NCBI GenBank assembly: GCA_014378485.1 | Contig: JACMNO010000012.1 | Location: forward strand, 21,746-85,745 | DNA length: 64,000 bases | Source: Bacteroidia bacterium | GTDB taxonomy: Bacteria > Bacteroidota > Bacteroidia > B-17B0 > Aurantibacillaceae | Direction of reading: 5' to 3' | Program-made: the position numbers and the translations under genes | Notes under the pieces: generated by a model | Database searches by the model: none | Told to the model about the DNA's origin: nothing | The model's input: the letters and a program-made list of their open reading frames with translations, nothing else | In this document: positions 9,254 to 18,391 of the stretch, piece by piece | How positions within the stretch are numbered: position 1 is the stretch's first letter | Layout: each line of letters begins with the position of its first letter

Positions 9254-10243
9254 TTACTTTCCAGCCAATTTAAATTTCAAAAAATGTTTTACAATATTTA
9301 TCCAATTCTTAAAATTACTTTTAAGATCTATCTTAAATATCAATGGATACTTTAAGATAACAAAAAAATTATTTTCAACCTCTTCCAAACTATCCAAATA
9401 CCAAAGCTTCATCACAGTTTTCTTAAGTTTTAAAACATCAAAGTGCTTTTTTTCTTCATTAATCTTAAAAATAGTTTTAATGGCATTCACTCTGGCAGAT
9501 GAAATTTTACCTGTAAAATCAACTGCCGTTTTTAAATCATTTTCGAGACTAAAAGTTGTTTTTACATACTCCAATCTGATCCTGTTTCTGGTTTCACGTT
9601 GAATCAATTTATGTTTAGAAGAAACAGAATTGGCATGAGATCGATATTTCACTAAATACAGATTCAAATTAGCGGCCTTGGTAACCGACATCCAGTTCGT
9701 CCAACATTTAAAATCTTCGGCATGAAAATAACCTAAAGGAAAAAATAACTGATTCTTTTCAAAAATAACTCTCCTGAACATAACCACGTTATTTCCAAAG
9801 CAAGATGATATAAATAGTTTCAATCTAATATCATCATGAGTTAGTGGATAATTCATAAAGCCGTCATGACTTCCAAAAACAATCAGTTGCGCTCCACTAA
9901 TTCCAATTTCGGGATTAGCTTCCATAAATTCAATTTGCTTCTCTAGTCGCTCCGGCATGCATAAATCATCAGAGTCCATTCTGGCAATATATTTTCCTTT
10001 GGCAAGATTGAGACCTATATTTAAACTATCTATTAATTTAAGATTATGTTCATTCTTAACATACTTTATTCGATCATCAGAAAAGGATAAAATGATGCTT
10101 TCGGTTTGATCGATCGATCCATCGTTTACGATAATAAATTCAAAATCAGTATAGGTTTGAGCAAGCACACTCTCTATTGCTTCTTTTATGTATAACTCCT
10201 CGTTATAAGCAGTCATAATAATACTAACGAGTGGATTATTCAT
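9254..10243 (-). CDS. Family 2 glycosyltransferase
   Basis: 329 residues. It starts NNPLVSIIMTAYNEE, then VNDGS at 39-43 and DSDD at 90-93 (metal site), a standard GT2 layout. The last 80 residues are basic and rich in aromatic residues and may contact the membrane. It overlaps the upstream acyltransferase gene by 8 bases, so the two are translationally coupled. Confidence 0.9.
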   Translation of the reverse strand: MNNPLVSIIMTAYNEELYIKEAIESVLAQTYTDFEFIIVNDGSIDQTESIILSFSDDRIKYVKNEHNLKLIDSLNIGLNLAKGKYIARMDSDDLCMPERLEKQIEFMEANPEIGISGAQLIVFGSHDGFMNYPLTHDDIRLKLFISSCFGNNVVMFRRVIFEKNQLFFPLGYFHAEDFKCWTNWMSVTKAANLNLYLVKYRSHANSVSSKHKLIQRETRNRIRLEYVKTTFSLENDLKTAVDFTGKISSARVNAIKTIFKINEEKKHFDVLKLKKTVMKLWYLDSLEEVENNFFVILKYPLIFKIDLKSNFKNWINIVKHFLKFKLAGK

Positions 10244-11327
10244 GTTTGTCCTTTTCTGTACTTGCAGTTTTTACTACACTAAAGCGTTCTTTAATTTTCA
10301 AAAACCATTTTTCGAAAAACTCATAAGACATATAAGCAAACAGTATTGTTAAACCAATGACACCAATAAAAATTACTGGATACTTAAATATTGTATCAAT
10401 AGTTAGCTCATTTAATGCTCTTGCAAAATAAAATATCACAAGCTGGTGTATCACATACATTCCGTATGAGATCTTCCCCAGGAAGTCAAAAATAGGGTAA
10501 TCAAGACTGATGATTGTTTTATGATTAAAACTCAAATTGATTATTAAGAAGACAGTAATAATTGCCACAATTTCCTGATCAATAACCGAAGCAATTCCAT
10601 ACTGATTAAACATCAAAAGAAAAATAACGGTCCATGAAATAAGTTGGGTTATGATATGCTTGGAGATCTTTCTAAATACAAAATTCTTTTCATGCCACAA
10701 TATGCCCCCTATACCGCCAATAGCCATACAATCGAATCTAGTGACATGAATAATGGTATATGGCAGGGAATACCCAAATTTATATTCAATTAATCTAAAT
10801 AATAAACGAAGAAAGAAAAAAGTAATTGTGAATATAACAACAAATTTTAATGGATTTTTTCTGTTTCTAAATATCCAAGGCCAAAATAAATAAAATTGCT
10901 CCTCAACCCCTAGAGACCAATAATGGCCTAAAAATGGCAATGCGTTTTCAAATATAAAAGGAATATTTGCTGCGAGCAATATATAAAACGGTAATGAGCC
11001 TGGAAGATTTCCAAGATGATAAATATGTGCAGTTACAATACTTAAGATTAAAACTAGAAAATAAAGGGGCCATATTCTCAATACTCTTCTAATGTAGAAT
11101 TTTGTAATACTTATATTGGCTTTCTCTTTTTCTTTTAACATTAAAAAAGTAATTAAAAAACCACTAATAGCAAAAAAAATAGTTACTCCATATCCAGCAA
11201 GATCAATGGAGCCTAAATTATTCAAATTAAATTGAACAAGTGAAAGGTTAATATGGGATACAACAACACTTATAGCTGAAATTGCTCTTAGCCCATTAAT
11301 TCCTTTTAAATAAATTCTTCCTCTCAT
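10236..11327 (-). CDS. Acyltransferase 3 family membrane protein (OafA/NolL-like)
   Basis: 363 residues with about ten hydrophobic helices. The family hallmark is an Arg and His separated by ten residues at the start of the first helix (Arg14 and His25). A second hallmark, HYWSLGVEEQFYLFWPW, lies near residue 135. These proteins move acetyl or other acyl groups from the cytoplasm to surface carbohydrate. It overlaps the next glycosyltransferase gene by 8 bases, which suggests O-acylation of the same glycan. Confidence 0.9.
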   Translation of the reverse strand: MRGRIYLKGINGLRAISAISVVVSHINLSLVQFNLNNLGSIDLAGYGVTIFFAISGFLITFLMLKEKEKANISITKFYIRRVLRIWPLYFLVLILSIVTAHIYHLGNLPGSLPFYILLAANIPFIFENALPFLGHYWSLGVEEQFYLFWPWIFRNRKNPLKFVVIFTITFFFLRLLFRLIEYKFGYSLPYTIIHVTRFDCMAIGGIGGILWHEKNFVFRKISKHIITQLISWTVIFLLMFNQYGIASVIDQEIVAIITVFLIINLSFNHKTIISLDYPIFDFLGKISYGMYVIHQLVIFYFARALNELTIDTIFKYPVIFIGVIGLTILFAYMSYEFFEKWFLKIKERFSVVKTASTEKDKHE

Positions 11328-11367
11328 ACTGCCTTAACCTCTCGCCATACATATAATCTTAATCAAA

Positions 11368-12249
11368 TTAACTGCGATTAAATAATCGATTATAAATAAA
11401 GCTCAATCTTGTTCTTAAACGCATTTTACTTTTTATCTTTCCCAACTTGGTATAATAAAACAATTCCTTTTTATATTTTTTGACTGTTTGTTTTATAACC
11501 TTAGAATACTTATGATCAAGGAATTCATTTGTGTATGTTAAGCGTAGAATATGATTTTCATTCATTGAAATGCCCTCATCAACTCTTACGCTTGAAATAC
11601 CAGATCCATGTTTCCGATACACACTCATTGTTTCGGGCAAATATTTTATATCACCTAGTCTTGCTATAATGGTAAATAATAGCATGTCGCCGCTCCTAAC
11701 TTCCCCTATCCACGAAGGAAATGCTAAAGCTTCTCTTCTGAACACAAATGATGAAGTATGAAAAAGAGAAATATTACCAAGGGTATCCTCGATAGTATAT
11801 CGATCACGATCATAATCTCTATAAATTATAGTCTCATTATTTTCTTTAAGTACCATAGTGTTATGAAAACAAGAACTAAAAGAATTATTAGCTTCTAAAA
11901 AATTAAACTGTTTCTGTAGTTTTAAGGGATCGGTCCAATAATCATCCCCTTCAAAGTAGGCAATATACTTTGAAATTGGTTCTGATAACAGTGTAATCCA
12001 GTTTCTTGCAGCACCAATATTATTTTCCTGAAGAATCAATGTAATAAGTTCGGGATATTTTTGTTTGTATTCCAATAAAATATCACGAGTTCCATCTTTT
12101 GAGCAATCATCTGCAATGATCAAATTCCAGGAGAAATCCACCTTTTGCATTAATACACTATCAATAGCCTGTCGTATATAATTGATGTGATTATATGTTA
12201 TAATACAAACAGAAAGTAAAGGTGTATCGATTTGTTTTTGATCTTTCAT
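11368..12249 (-). CDS. Family 2 glycosyltransferase
   Basis: 293 residues. LLSVCIITYNH at 11-21, ADDCSKDGT at 46-54 and EGDDYWTDP at 100-108 are the GT2 nucleotide and metal motifs. The DDCS and EGDDYW variants are common in a subgroup found in Bacteroidota and Firmicutes glycan loci. It lies between the O-acyltransferase and a methyltransferase on the same strand, with gaps of 40 and 64 bases. It has no membrane anchor. Confidence 0.9.
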   Translation of the reverse strand: MKDQKQIDTPLLSVCIITYNHINYIRQAIDSVLMQKVDFSWNLIIADDCSKDGTRDILLEYKQKYPELITLILQENNIGAARNWITLLSEPISKYIAYFEGDDYWTDPLKLQKQFNFLEANNSFSSCFHNTMVLKENNETIIYRDYDRDRYTIEDTLGNISLFHTSSFVFRREALAFPSWIGEVRSGDMLLFTIIARLGDIKYLPETMSVYRKHGSGISSVRVDEGISMNENHILRLTYTNEFLDHKYSKVIKQTVKKYKKELFYYTKLGKIKSKMRLRTRLSFIYNRLFNRS

Positions 12250-12313
12250 ACAAAACTATAATTGGAAATAAAACGTTATCAATACTATTGTTATTTGTAG
12301 CACAATGAGTAAA

Positions 12314-13108
12314 CTATTTTCTAACAACATACAATACTGATCGTTTATGAAGGCCTAGTTTTTCAAAAACATTTTCACCAAAAAAGTTTATATCTAATTG
12401 TTCTACTTTAAAGCCAACACTTTGTAGTCTCTTAACAAAACCTTGTTTTGAATACATTCTCACATGATCTCCTTGCCCGAAGTGATGCCAGCGCTGAGCC
12501 TCGTCCTTAATACTTGGATTTTCATCGACTTCAGTAATACCAAGATTAATAGGAACCATTGCTATACCCCAGCCACTATTACTTAAAACGCGGTACAACT
12601 CTTTCATTGCAGCTATATCATTATCAACATGCTCTAATATGTGCGAACAAACAAATATATCAAATGATTGGTCCGAATAGGCGTTCATATTTTGAATATC
12701 TACCTTATCGTCAACATCAACACCATCAACAAACAGATCGGCTGTACGAAATGTTGCTCCATAGCTCGTCACATTTTTTTTCAACGATCTTGCAGGAGCA
12801 AAATTCAGTACTTTTTTTCCTTTTAATTGATCCTTATTTAATTCAAAATATAAAGCGTATAAGCGGTCTCTATCTGTAGCGCCACATTTAGGACAATTGT
12901 AATTAAATAGGTTTAATGTTTCTCCCTGAAAGATAGAATACTTAAATGTATTGGTGTCGAGATCATTTAAAAACTCCAAAGGCAAAGGATTAAAATCTTT
13001 AAATGTTGAAAAACAAACTGAGCAATATCTATCTGGCTTACTACTAATATTTCTATCTAAACTTCCAAACACAAGGTATTTAAGGGAGTTTTTAATTCTT
13101 TGCAACAT
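12314..13108 (-). CDS. SAM-dependent methyltransferase with N-terminal cysteine pairs
   Basis: 264 residues. Residues 29-32 (CSVC) and 72-75 (CPKC) form two Cys-x2-Cys pairs that look like a zinc site. A class I methyltransferase core follows, with VLNFAPARSL near 100-109 as motif I and the ICSHILEHV-type post-motif of Methyltransf_11 proteins. It lies 21 bases downstream of the Wzt-like exporter gene. Methylation of a terminal sugar is a known way of capping ABC-exported O-antigens, so a capping role is plausible but not shown. Confidence 0.8.
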   Translation of the reverse strand: MLQRIKNSLKYLVFGSLDRNISSKPDRYCSVCFSTFKDFNPLPLEFLNDLDTNTFKYSIFQGETLNLFNYNCPKCGATDRDRLYALYFELNKDQLKGKKVLNFAPARSLKKNVTSYGATFRTADLFVDGVDVDDKVDIQNMNAYSDQSFDIFVCSHILEHVDNDIAAMKELYRVLSNSGWGIAMVPINLGITEVDENPSIKDEAQRWHHFGQGDHVRMYSKQGFVKRLQSVGFKVEQLDINFFGENVFEKLGLHKRSVLYVVRK

Positions 13109-13129
13109 ATGATATAATTTTTAATCAAA

Positions 13130-14332
13130 TTAATTTTTTAAACTAAAATTAAGCTGAGGCCGAACAACGCCTAGCCATTTACCGTACCAATTTCCATCTC
13201 TTGGAAGATCTTTAACTTCAATCTGTATGGTACTCTCATTTTTAACAAGCACAACAGATGAATCCTTCACCAAATACACATCCATAATATAGATCTCGTC
13301 ATTTAATAAATTAGCAGGAATTTCCAGACAACAGGTTATCTTTCCTTTATTTACAGTTTTAGCCTCTGTTGAAACATTAAATACCAATATCTGATTTATA
13401 GTGTTTAAAACAATACTCAAATTAAAAACTAAAGGTTTTTCCAGTAGGTACTCAAGTTCAAACTCAATTTTAATTGGAGTATTTATGTATATGTGGCCAT
13501 CGTGACTATCGTAAATCGTCGTTATACGAGTTAGTTTTAAGAAGTCGTTACCAATAGCTAAGTTAAGATCTGTTGCGAAATAATTTTCGCTACCACTAAC
13601 TTTTGAAAGATATAAGTTAATTATCTCATCAATTTTACCGGTTTGCTTCACTACTCCTTTTTCAATTAAAACTCCCTTAGAACAAAGTGATTTTACACCA
13701 ACCATGTTATGACTAACAAATAAAATAGTTCTACCACTATTAGAAATGTCGCCCATTTTACCCATACATTTTTTTTGAAACTCTGCATCACCAACTGCTA
13801 ATACTTCGTCGATAATTAATATCTCGTTTTCTAAGAACGCTGCAACGGCAAATGCAAGGCGAAGCTGCATTCCACTGCTATAATGTTTTAAAGGCGTATC
13901 AATAAACTTCTCTACATCCGCAAAATCTACGATAGCATCAAAATTTCGTAGGATCTCCGTTCGGCGCATTCCAAGTATTGAACCATTCATGAAGATATTT
14001 TCTCTACCACTTAACTCAGGATGAAACCCTGTCCCAACTTCCAACAAGCTTGCAACACGACCACGACCAATAATTCTTCCGGTACTTGGAGGAGTTATTT
14101 TAGATAAAATTTTCAATAAGGTGGACTTACCTGCTCCATTTTTACCAATAATACCAACTGTATCGCCAGGCATAACCTCAAAACTAACATCTTTTAAGGC
14201 AAAAAATTCTTCGGTAGAGTTCCTGCTTTTAAAAATGTTAGAAATAGAATCCCTTAAACTCAAATAAGCCTGTTGTTCATGATTGATCATGAACTTTTTA
14301 CTTATATTTTGTACTTCTAAAATAGGTTTCAT
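13130..14332 (-). CDS. wzt: Polysaccharide ABC exporter ATPase, Wzt-like, with C-terminal extension
   Basis: 400 residues. The ATPase domain covers about 1-245: Walker A GKNGAGKS at 63-70, signature YSSGMQ at 151-156, Walker B ILIIDE at 171-176. The extra 150 C-terminal residues form a beta-rich domain as in Wzt proteins that bind the capped end of the O-antigen before export. The stop of the permease gene overlaps its start (TGATG). The pair exports a finished, undecaprenyl-linked glycan through the inner membrane. Confidence 0.9.
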   Translation of the reverse strand: MKPILEVQNISKKFMINHEQQAYLSLRDSISNIFKSRNSTEEFFALKDVSFEVMPGDTVGIIGKNGAGKSTLLKILSKITPPSTGRIIGRGRVASLLEVGTGFHPELSGRENIFMNGSILGMRRTEILRNFDAIVDFADVEKFIDTPLKHYSSGMQLRLAFAVAAFLENEILIIDEVLAVGDAEFQKKCMGKMGDISNSGRTILFVSHNMVGVKSLCSKGVLIEKGVVKQTGKIDEIINLYLSKVSGSENYFATDLNLAIGNDFLKLTRITTIYDSHDGHIYINTPIKIEFELEYLLEKPLVFNLSIVLNTINQILVFNVSTEAKTVNKGKITCCLEIPANLLNDEIYIMDVYLVKDSSVVLVKNESTIQIEVKDLPRDGNWYGKWLGVVRPQLNFSLKN

Positions 14333-15162
14333 CAGGCTAAATCAGCAAAATAACTTTCTGTTTTTCTAAAATAAATAACTCCAACAACAAATAGAAAAAT
14401 TGATGAAGCCAAACTCATCAAAACTGTTTCCATGTTGATGGAATAACCTGAAAACAATCCCCTCATCAATTCTAAGGCTCCCGATAAAGGATTTAACTTT
14501 AAAATCAATTGAACAGTTTTACTATCAGAAATTCCTACAGGATACATTACCGGTGTTAAAAATAATAAACCCTGAACTAAAAAAGGAATTATATACCGCA
14601 CATCCCTATATTTAACGTTTAATGCAGCAAGTAACACACCACAGCCCATTGATGCTAAACATGTAATTAGTATACTAACGGGCAAAAGAAACAGAACTGA
14701 AAGCTCAATTTCAACTTTATAAATAAAAAGTACAACGATAAAAACAACAAAGGCAACAAAAAAATCGATCAGCGCAACCAATATCGCAGAAATTGGTATT
14801 ATTAAACGAGGGAAATATATTTTTTTGATAATATTAGCATTATTAACCATGCTATTAGCTGCATTACTCATTCCTCCGCTAAAGATGCCCCATAATAACA
14901 TACCACTCAGGGCAAAAACAGGGTAAGGAATTAGCAGGTTTGTTTTTTGCGAAATAGAATCTCCAAAAAAAACAGTAAATACTACCGTCATAAATAAGGG
15001 TTGGATAATTGCCCACAAAAAACCCAAAACCGTTTGCTTATATTTTACTTTCACATCACGCCAAGTAAAGAAATAAAACAACTCCCGATAGTCCCATAAT
15101 TCTTTAATCCCTAAACTAAACTTTCGCTGAGGCTTTATTTCAAATTCCATATCGTGAAACAC
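14332..15162 (-). CDS. wzm: Polysaccharide ABC exporter permease, Wzm-like
   Basis: 276 residues with six predicted membrane helices, the usual size for ABC-2 type O-antigen permeases. The N-terminal part, RELFYFFTWRDVKVKYKQTVLG, is the cytoplasmic helix typical of this family, and ALSGMLLWGIF begins the membrane part. It overlaps the ATPase gene by one base. Start could be Met1 or Met5. It marks the locus as ABC-exporter-dependent rather than Wzx/Wzy-dependent. Confidence 0.9.
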   Translation of the reverse strand: MFHDMEFEIKPQRKFSLGIKELWDYRELFYFFTWRDVKVKYKQTVLGFLWAIIQPLFMTVVFTVFFGDSISQKTNLLIPYPVFALSGMLLWGIFSGGMSNAANSMVNNANIIKKIYFPRLIIPISAILVALIDFFVAFVVFIVVLFIYKVEIELSVLFLLPVSILITCLASMGCGVLLAALNVKYRDVRYIIPFLVQGLLFLTPVMYPVGISDSKTVQLILKLNPLSGALELMRGLFSGYSINMETVLMSLASSIFLFVVGVIYFRKTESYFADLA

Positions 15163-15182
15163 ATAAAGTTAATGATTAATAA

Positions 15183-15947
15183 TTAAACGTTTTGAAAAGC
15201 ATTCTTTTCATTTTTTTCACACATTAAAAAAATGCTGCTGCATAAATCAGGGTATTGTTGTCCTAACTGGTAACAACCTTCTAAATATTCAGGCGAAATA
15301 ATATCTGTTGCTAACAATTTATCCCATTGAAAATTTGCGAGCGCTTTGAAAAAAATACCAGAGCGATAAACAACATTTAAACCAGCTGCCTTAGCATCTC
15401 TTTCCAGTGTATCTAATGTATAAGTAATATTATGGCCATGTTCTTTTTCTGCAGGGGTTATGGCCGAGTTATGGCTAATTAAGCCCATTTTAACAGCAAT
15501 TTGCCTAGATGGGGCATTAGCATTTGGGCACACCAAAAAGAATCTACCATTATCACTCAACCATTCATCATTAATTCTTCTTAAAACAGCAACCGGATTA
15601 TCAATATGTTCTAAAACGTGTGTTAGGACTATATTATCATATTTTGTTGGCAATACTGCTGTTTCAAACATAGAGTTTATGAATTTAACTTTTGTTCCAA
15701 ACTCCTTTTTTGCAATTTCAACAGCTTCATCAGATGCTTCAACACATGTTATATCGTCGAAATGAGGGAAAAAGCGACGAGTAAAATCTCCTTTAAAGCT
15801 CCCCAATTCCAAAAAATTACCATTTCTAAAAAATGGAAGGAATGATCTTAACATAAAAGGGTGCATGACATCAAAATCAAAACCATAAGCGTATTTGTGG
15901 CCTTTTGCATCTTTTAATTCTTCGTTGTAATCTCTTTTTGTACTCAT
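15183..15947 (-). CDS. Class I SAM-dependent methyltransferase
   Basis: 254 residues. FLELGSFKGDFTRRF near 46-60 is motif I (SAM binding), then an acidic end of strand 2 (VEASDEAV) and LTHVLEHIDNP, characteristic of Methyltransf_11/23 proteins. It is the first gene upstream of the Wzm/Wzt pair, 20 bases away. Possible targets are a sugar hydroxyl or the glycan chain end. A zinc site as in the nearby methyltransferase is absent. Confidence 0.82.
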   Translation of the reverse strand: MSTKRDYNEELKDAKGHKYAYGFDFDVMHPFMLRSFLPFFRNGNFLELGSFKGDFTRRFFPHFDDITCVEASDEAVEIAKKEFGTKVKFINSMFETAVLPTKYDNIVLTHVLEHIDNPVAVLRRINDEWLSDNGRFFLVCPNANAPSRQIAVKMGLISHNSAITPAEKEHGHNITYTLDTLERDAKAAGLNVVYRSGIFFKALANFQWDKLLATDIISPEYLEGCYQLGQQYPDLCSSIFLMCEKNEKNAFQNV

Positions 15948-15957
15948 GTATAATGAT

Positions 15958-16413
15958 TTACTTGTTCTTTAAAATATACTTCATCATTAAAGAATCTTTA
16001 TTTATGTCAATTTGTGTAAAGTTATATTTTTTATAGAAGTTTACAGCAGGTATGTTATCATTATTTACTTCCAGTTTTAATTCATCATAATGATGTTTTG
16101 CAGCATATTCCACGCACATTTCTAAAAGTTTAGAGGCAATACCTACTCCTGAATACTCTTTTGCCAGACTCACACTAGTAATAAATCCAAAATTATCCTC
16201 TTTATTAAAATAGGTGGCAATTAAACCTATTAATCTTTGATCATGCCAGGCTTCAAAAGTAACAGCATTATTATAGATCTTTTTTGAATATTCTTTAAGA
16301 TCAACTCTTGTATTTAATGGAGGAATAAAAGAATTATTACAATAATTTAAATGCAAAAAAACCTCATTTTCATTACCGCATTGTGTTTTATATGTAATGT
16401 TTTGTATATGCAC
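15958..16413 (-). CDS. GNAT family N-acetyltransferase
   Basis: 151 residues, the usual GNAT length. GLIATYFNKEDNFGFITSVSL gives strands 3-4, followed by the acetyl-CoA loop SGVGIASKLLE and the C-terminal NIPAVNFYKKYNF signature. The substrate could be an amino sugar of the glycan, given the aminotransferases upstream, but nothing in the sequence fixes it. It is 10 bases upstream of the methyltransferase gene and 27 bases from the propeller-protein gene, on the same strand. Confidence 0.85.
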   Translation of the reverse strand: MHIQNITYKTQCGNENEVFLHLNYCNNSFIPPLNTRVDLKEYSKKIYNNAVTFEAWHDQRLIGLIATYFNKEDNFGFITSVSLAKEYSGVGIASKLLEMCVEYAAKHHYDELKLEVNNDNIPAVNFYKKYNFTQIDINKDSLMMKYILKNK

Positions 16414-16440
16414 TAACTAATTATCAATAAATTTAAGAAA

Positions 16441-17403
16441 TTATTCTTCCAATACTGCGATTCCAAAGCCATATCTTCCAAATTCATTGCCATTATATAG
16501 TAAATACACTTTTTCTTCGCATTTAAAAATGTGAGGATAGCACATCATCTCCGAATCCCAACCTTCGTCCGAAAAATTGATACCTACATTCACTTCGTCT
16601 CGTGTCCATCTTTTTAAATCATCTGAATAAGCGTAACCAAGCCTGTATCCTCTTGTTTTGTCTTTTCTAAAACCTGTTGCCTCTCTATAACAAAAATACA
16701 TGTGATATCTATTATTATGATAAATTATTGTTGGTAAGGCCTGACATTCATCAGAGTTTAAAAAATCTGAGATTATTTGCTTTCCTTCTTCTTTTATCCA
16801 GTTTATTCCATCTGGCGACGTTGCTTGTCCGATCTTATATACACGCGCAGGCTCTTCTTCACTTGTATTTATCCACTTGGTTCCGAATATATAAAGCATA
16901 TGATACATTTCATCAAACGCAGTAACAAAACTGTCTCCAACTAAAAATGGTTCATTAGGTGATGAAGTCAACACTGGACCATGCCCGATTTTATTAAACG
17001 TTAAACCATTATCATTGCTAATTGCCAGCCCTGTCGATGTTTCAACAGACACTGCCACTCTGCGGCTCCAGCCACAAGTATAAGCCAATATTCTGTTCTT
17101 ATCCTTAACAACGTTTATTGGAAAAATACCATGCTCATCAAATGTACCGAGCTCACCTAATTTTATTACTACTTTTTCTGAAATATTAAGTACTGTCCTA
17201 AAATCCATTGTCATATCAACAAATGAAATGTGGCTCAAGAATTTGCCGTTTTTCTTATCTGTTTCTCTTGTAGAAAAATAGATTCTCACAAAACCATCAC
17301 ATATTAAAGTTTGAGGTGATTGAGCAAATTCTACGCAATTATTAGCTAATTTGTAATCAATAGGATTAAATATTCTTCCTAGTTTTTTCCACTTCATGAT
17401 CAA
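16441..17403 (-). CDS. Five-bladed beta-propeller glycosidase-like protein, cytoplasmic
   Basis: 320 residues without a signal peptide. Repeated Asp/Trp-rich blade signatures (AISNDNGLTF, ATSPDGINWIKE, AYSDDLKRWTRD) and EGWDSEMMCYPHIF are typical of GH32/43/68/130-type propeller proteins. The next gene upstream encodes a close paralogue of equal length. Because it lacks a signal peptide and sits in a glycan assembly operon, it may act on cytoplasmic glycan precursors, for example as a phosphorylase or transferase. Catalytic acids cannot be assigned with confidence. Start may be Met1 or Met3. Confidence 0.7.
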   Translation of the reverse strand: MIMKWKKLGRIFNPIDYKLANNCVEFAQSPQTLICDGFVRIYFSTRETDKKNGKFLSHISFVDMTMDFRTVLNISEKVVIKLGELGTFDEHGIFPINVVKDKNRILAYTCGWSRRVAVSVETSTGLAISNDNGLTFNKIGHGPVLTSSPNEPFLVGDSFVTAFDEMYHMLYIFGTKWINTSEEEPARVYKIGQATSPDGINWIKEEGKQIISDFLNSDECQALPTIIYHNNRYHMYFCYREATGFRKDKTRGYRLGYAYSDDLKRWTRDEVNVGINFSDEGWDSEMMCYPHIFKCEEKVYLLYNGNEFGRYGFGIAVLEE

Positions 17404-17410
17404 TTTCTTA

Positions 17411-18376
17411 TTATTTTAATTCGCCTTCTAATTCAGCAATCCCAAACCCTTCTTTGCCTACCTGATTTCCTAAATACATCATGTAAATTCTTCCATCCAA
17501 CTCAAATACATGAGGGTAGCTTATCATTTCAGAATCCCATCCTTCTTCAGATACATCTATACCCGCTTTAGAATCATCACGTTCCCAGTTTACTAAATCA
17601 ACAGAATAGGCATAACCAATACGATAACCTTTCGCTTTACCCCTGAAATCCAACCCGTAACGATAACAAAAAAACATATGGTATTTATTGTTATGGTAAA
17701 AAACATCAGGGCTTGCCTGAGCTTCATTTTCTTCCAATTTAGATTCGATTAAATCTTTGTCTTCTTTAATCCAATTTAACCCATTATTTGAATGAGCCAT
17801 TCTGATTTTATATACCGGTTCAGGTTTACCTTCATTTTCAATCCATTTTCGTCCGGCAATATAAAACAAGTAATATGTACCATTGAATTGCCTGATTTTT
17901 GGGCCACTTAATACAAATGGTTCATTAATACTGTATGACAATACAGGTCCACCGCTCCCTATTTTTTCAAAAGTTTCTCCATTATTTTTACTGATTGCAG
18001 CGCCAATGGCAACATTAAATGGCACAGATTCACAACGGGTCCAACCCGCGTAATAAGCCATTACATCATTCCCTTTCCAAATTACAGATGTTGGATAAGT
18101 ACCAAACTCGTCAAAAGTCCCTTTTGCTCCAAGTTTAAATATTGGCTCCTTAGCGATGTTCATAATTTCAAATAAATTTTTCCTATTTAAATCTAAATAT
18201 GCTGAGTAACTCACATATTGTCCCTTTTCGTCGGGATTAGGCCTACAAGAAAAATATACACGGATAAAATCATCAAACTTCAATATTGCCGGCGCCTGGG
18301 CAAAACTTTTAAGCCAATCAATATTCGTTATTTCCTGAGGTATAAATATCCTACCTTTTTTTCTCCAAGTAAACAT
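17411..18376 (-). CDS. Five-bladed beta-propeller glycosidase-like protein, paralogue of its neighbour
   Basis: 321 residues. It aligns with the protein at 16441..17403 along its whole length: both begin with W-x-KKGRIF/LGRIF, contain GTFDE(F/H)G, FVLSGP/FLVGDS, HNN-K/R-YHM-F-FCYR and end SEEGWDSEM-SYPH. The two genes are 7 bases apart, which points to a tandem duplication followed by divergence. No signal peptide is present. Function is unknown; a role in making or trimming the exported glycan is inferred only from position. Confidence 0.7.
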   Translation of the reverse strand: MFTWRKKGRIFIPQEITNIDWLKSFAQAPAILKFDDFIRVYFSCRPNPDEKGQYVSYSAYLDLNRKNLFEIMNIAKEPIFKLGAKGTFDEFGTYPTSVIWKGNDVMAYYAGWTRCESVPFNVAIGAAISKNNGETFEKIGSGGPVLSYSINEPFVLSGPKIRQFNGTYYLFYIAGRKWIENEGKPEPVYKIRMAHSNNGLNWIKEDKDLIESKLEENEAQASPDVFYHNNKYHMFFCYRYGLDFRGKAKGYRIGYAYSVDLVNWERDDSKAGIDVSEEGWDSEMISYPHVFELDGRIYMMYLGNQVGKEGFGIAELEGELK

Positions 18377-18391
18377 TCTAAATTATTTTAT

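Noticed and set aside
9225..9602. A 125-codon plus-strand frame
   Set aside because: It is antisense to the conserved 3' end of the glycosyltransferase at 9254..10243 and encodes no known domain.
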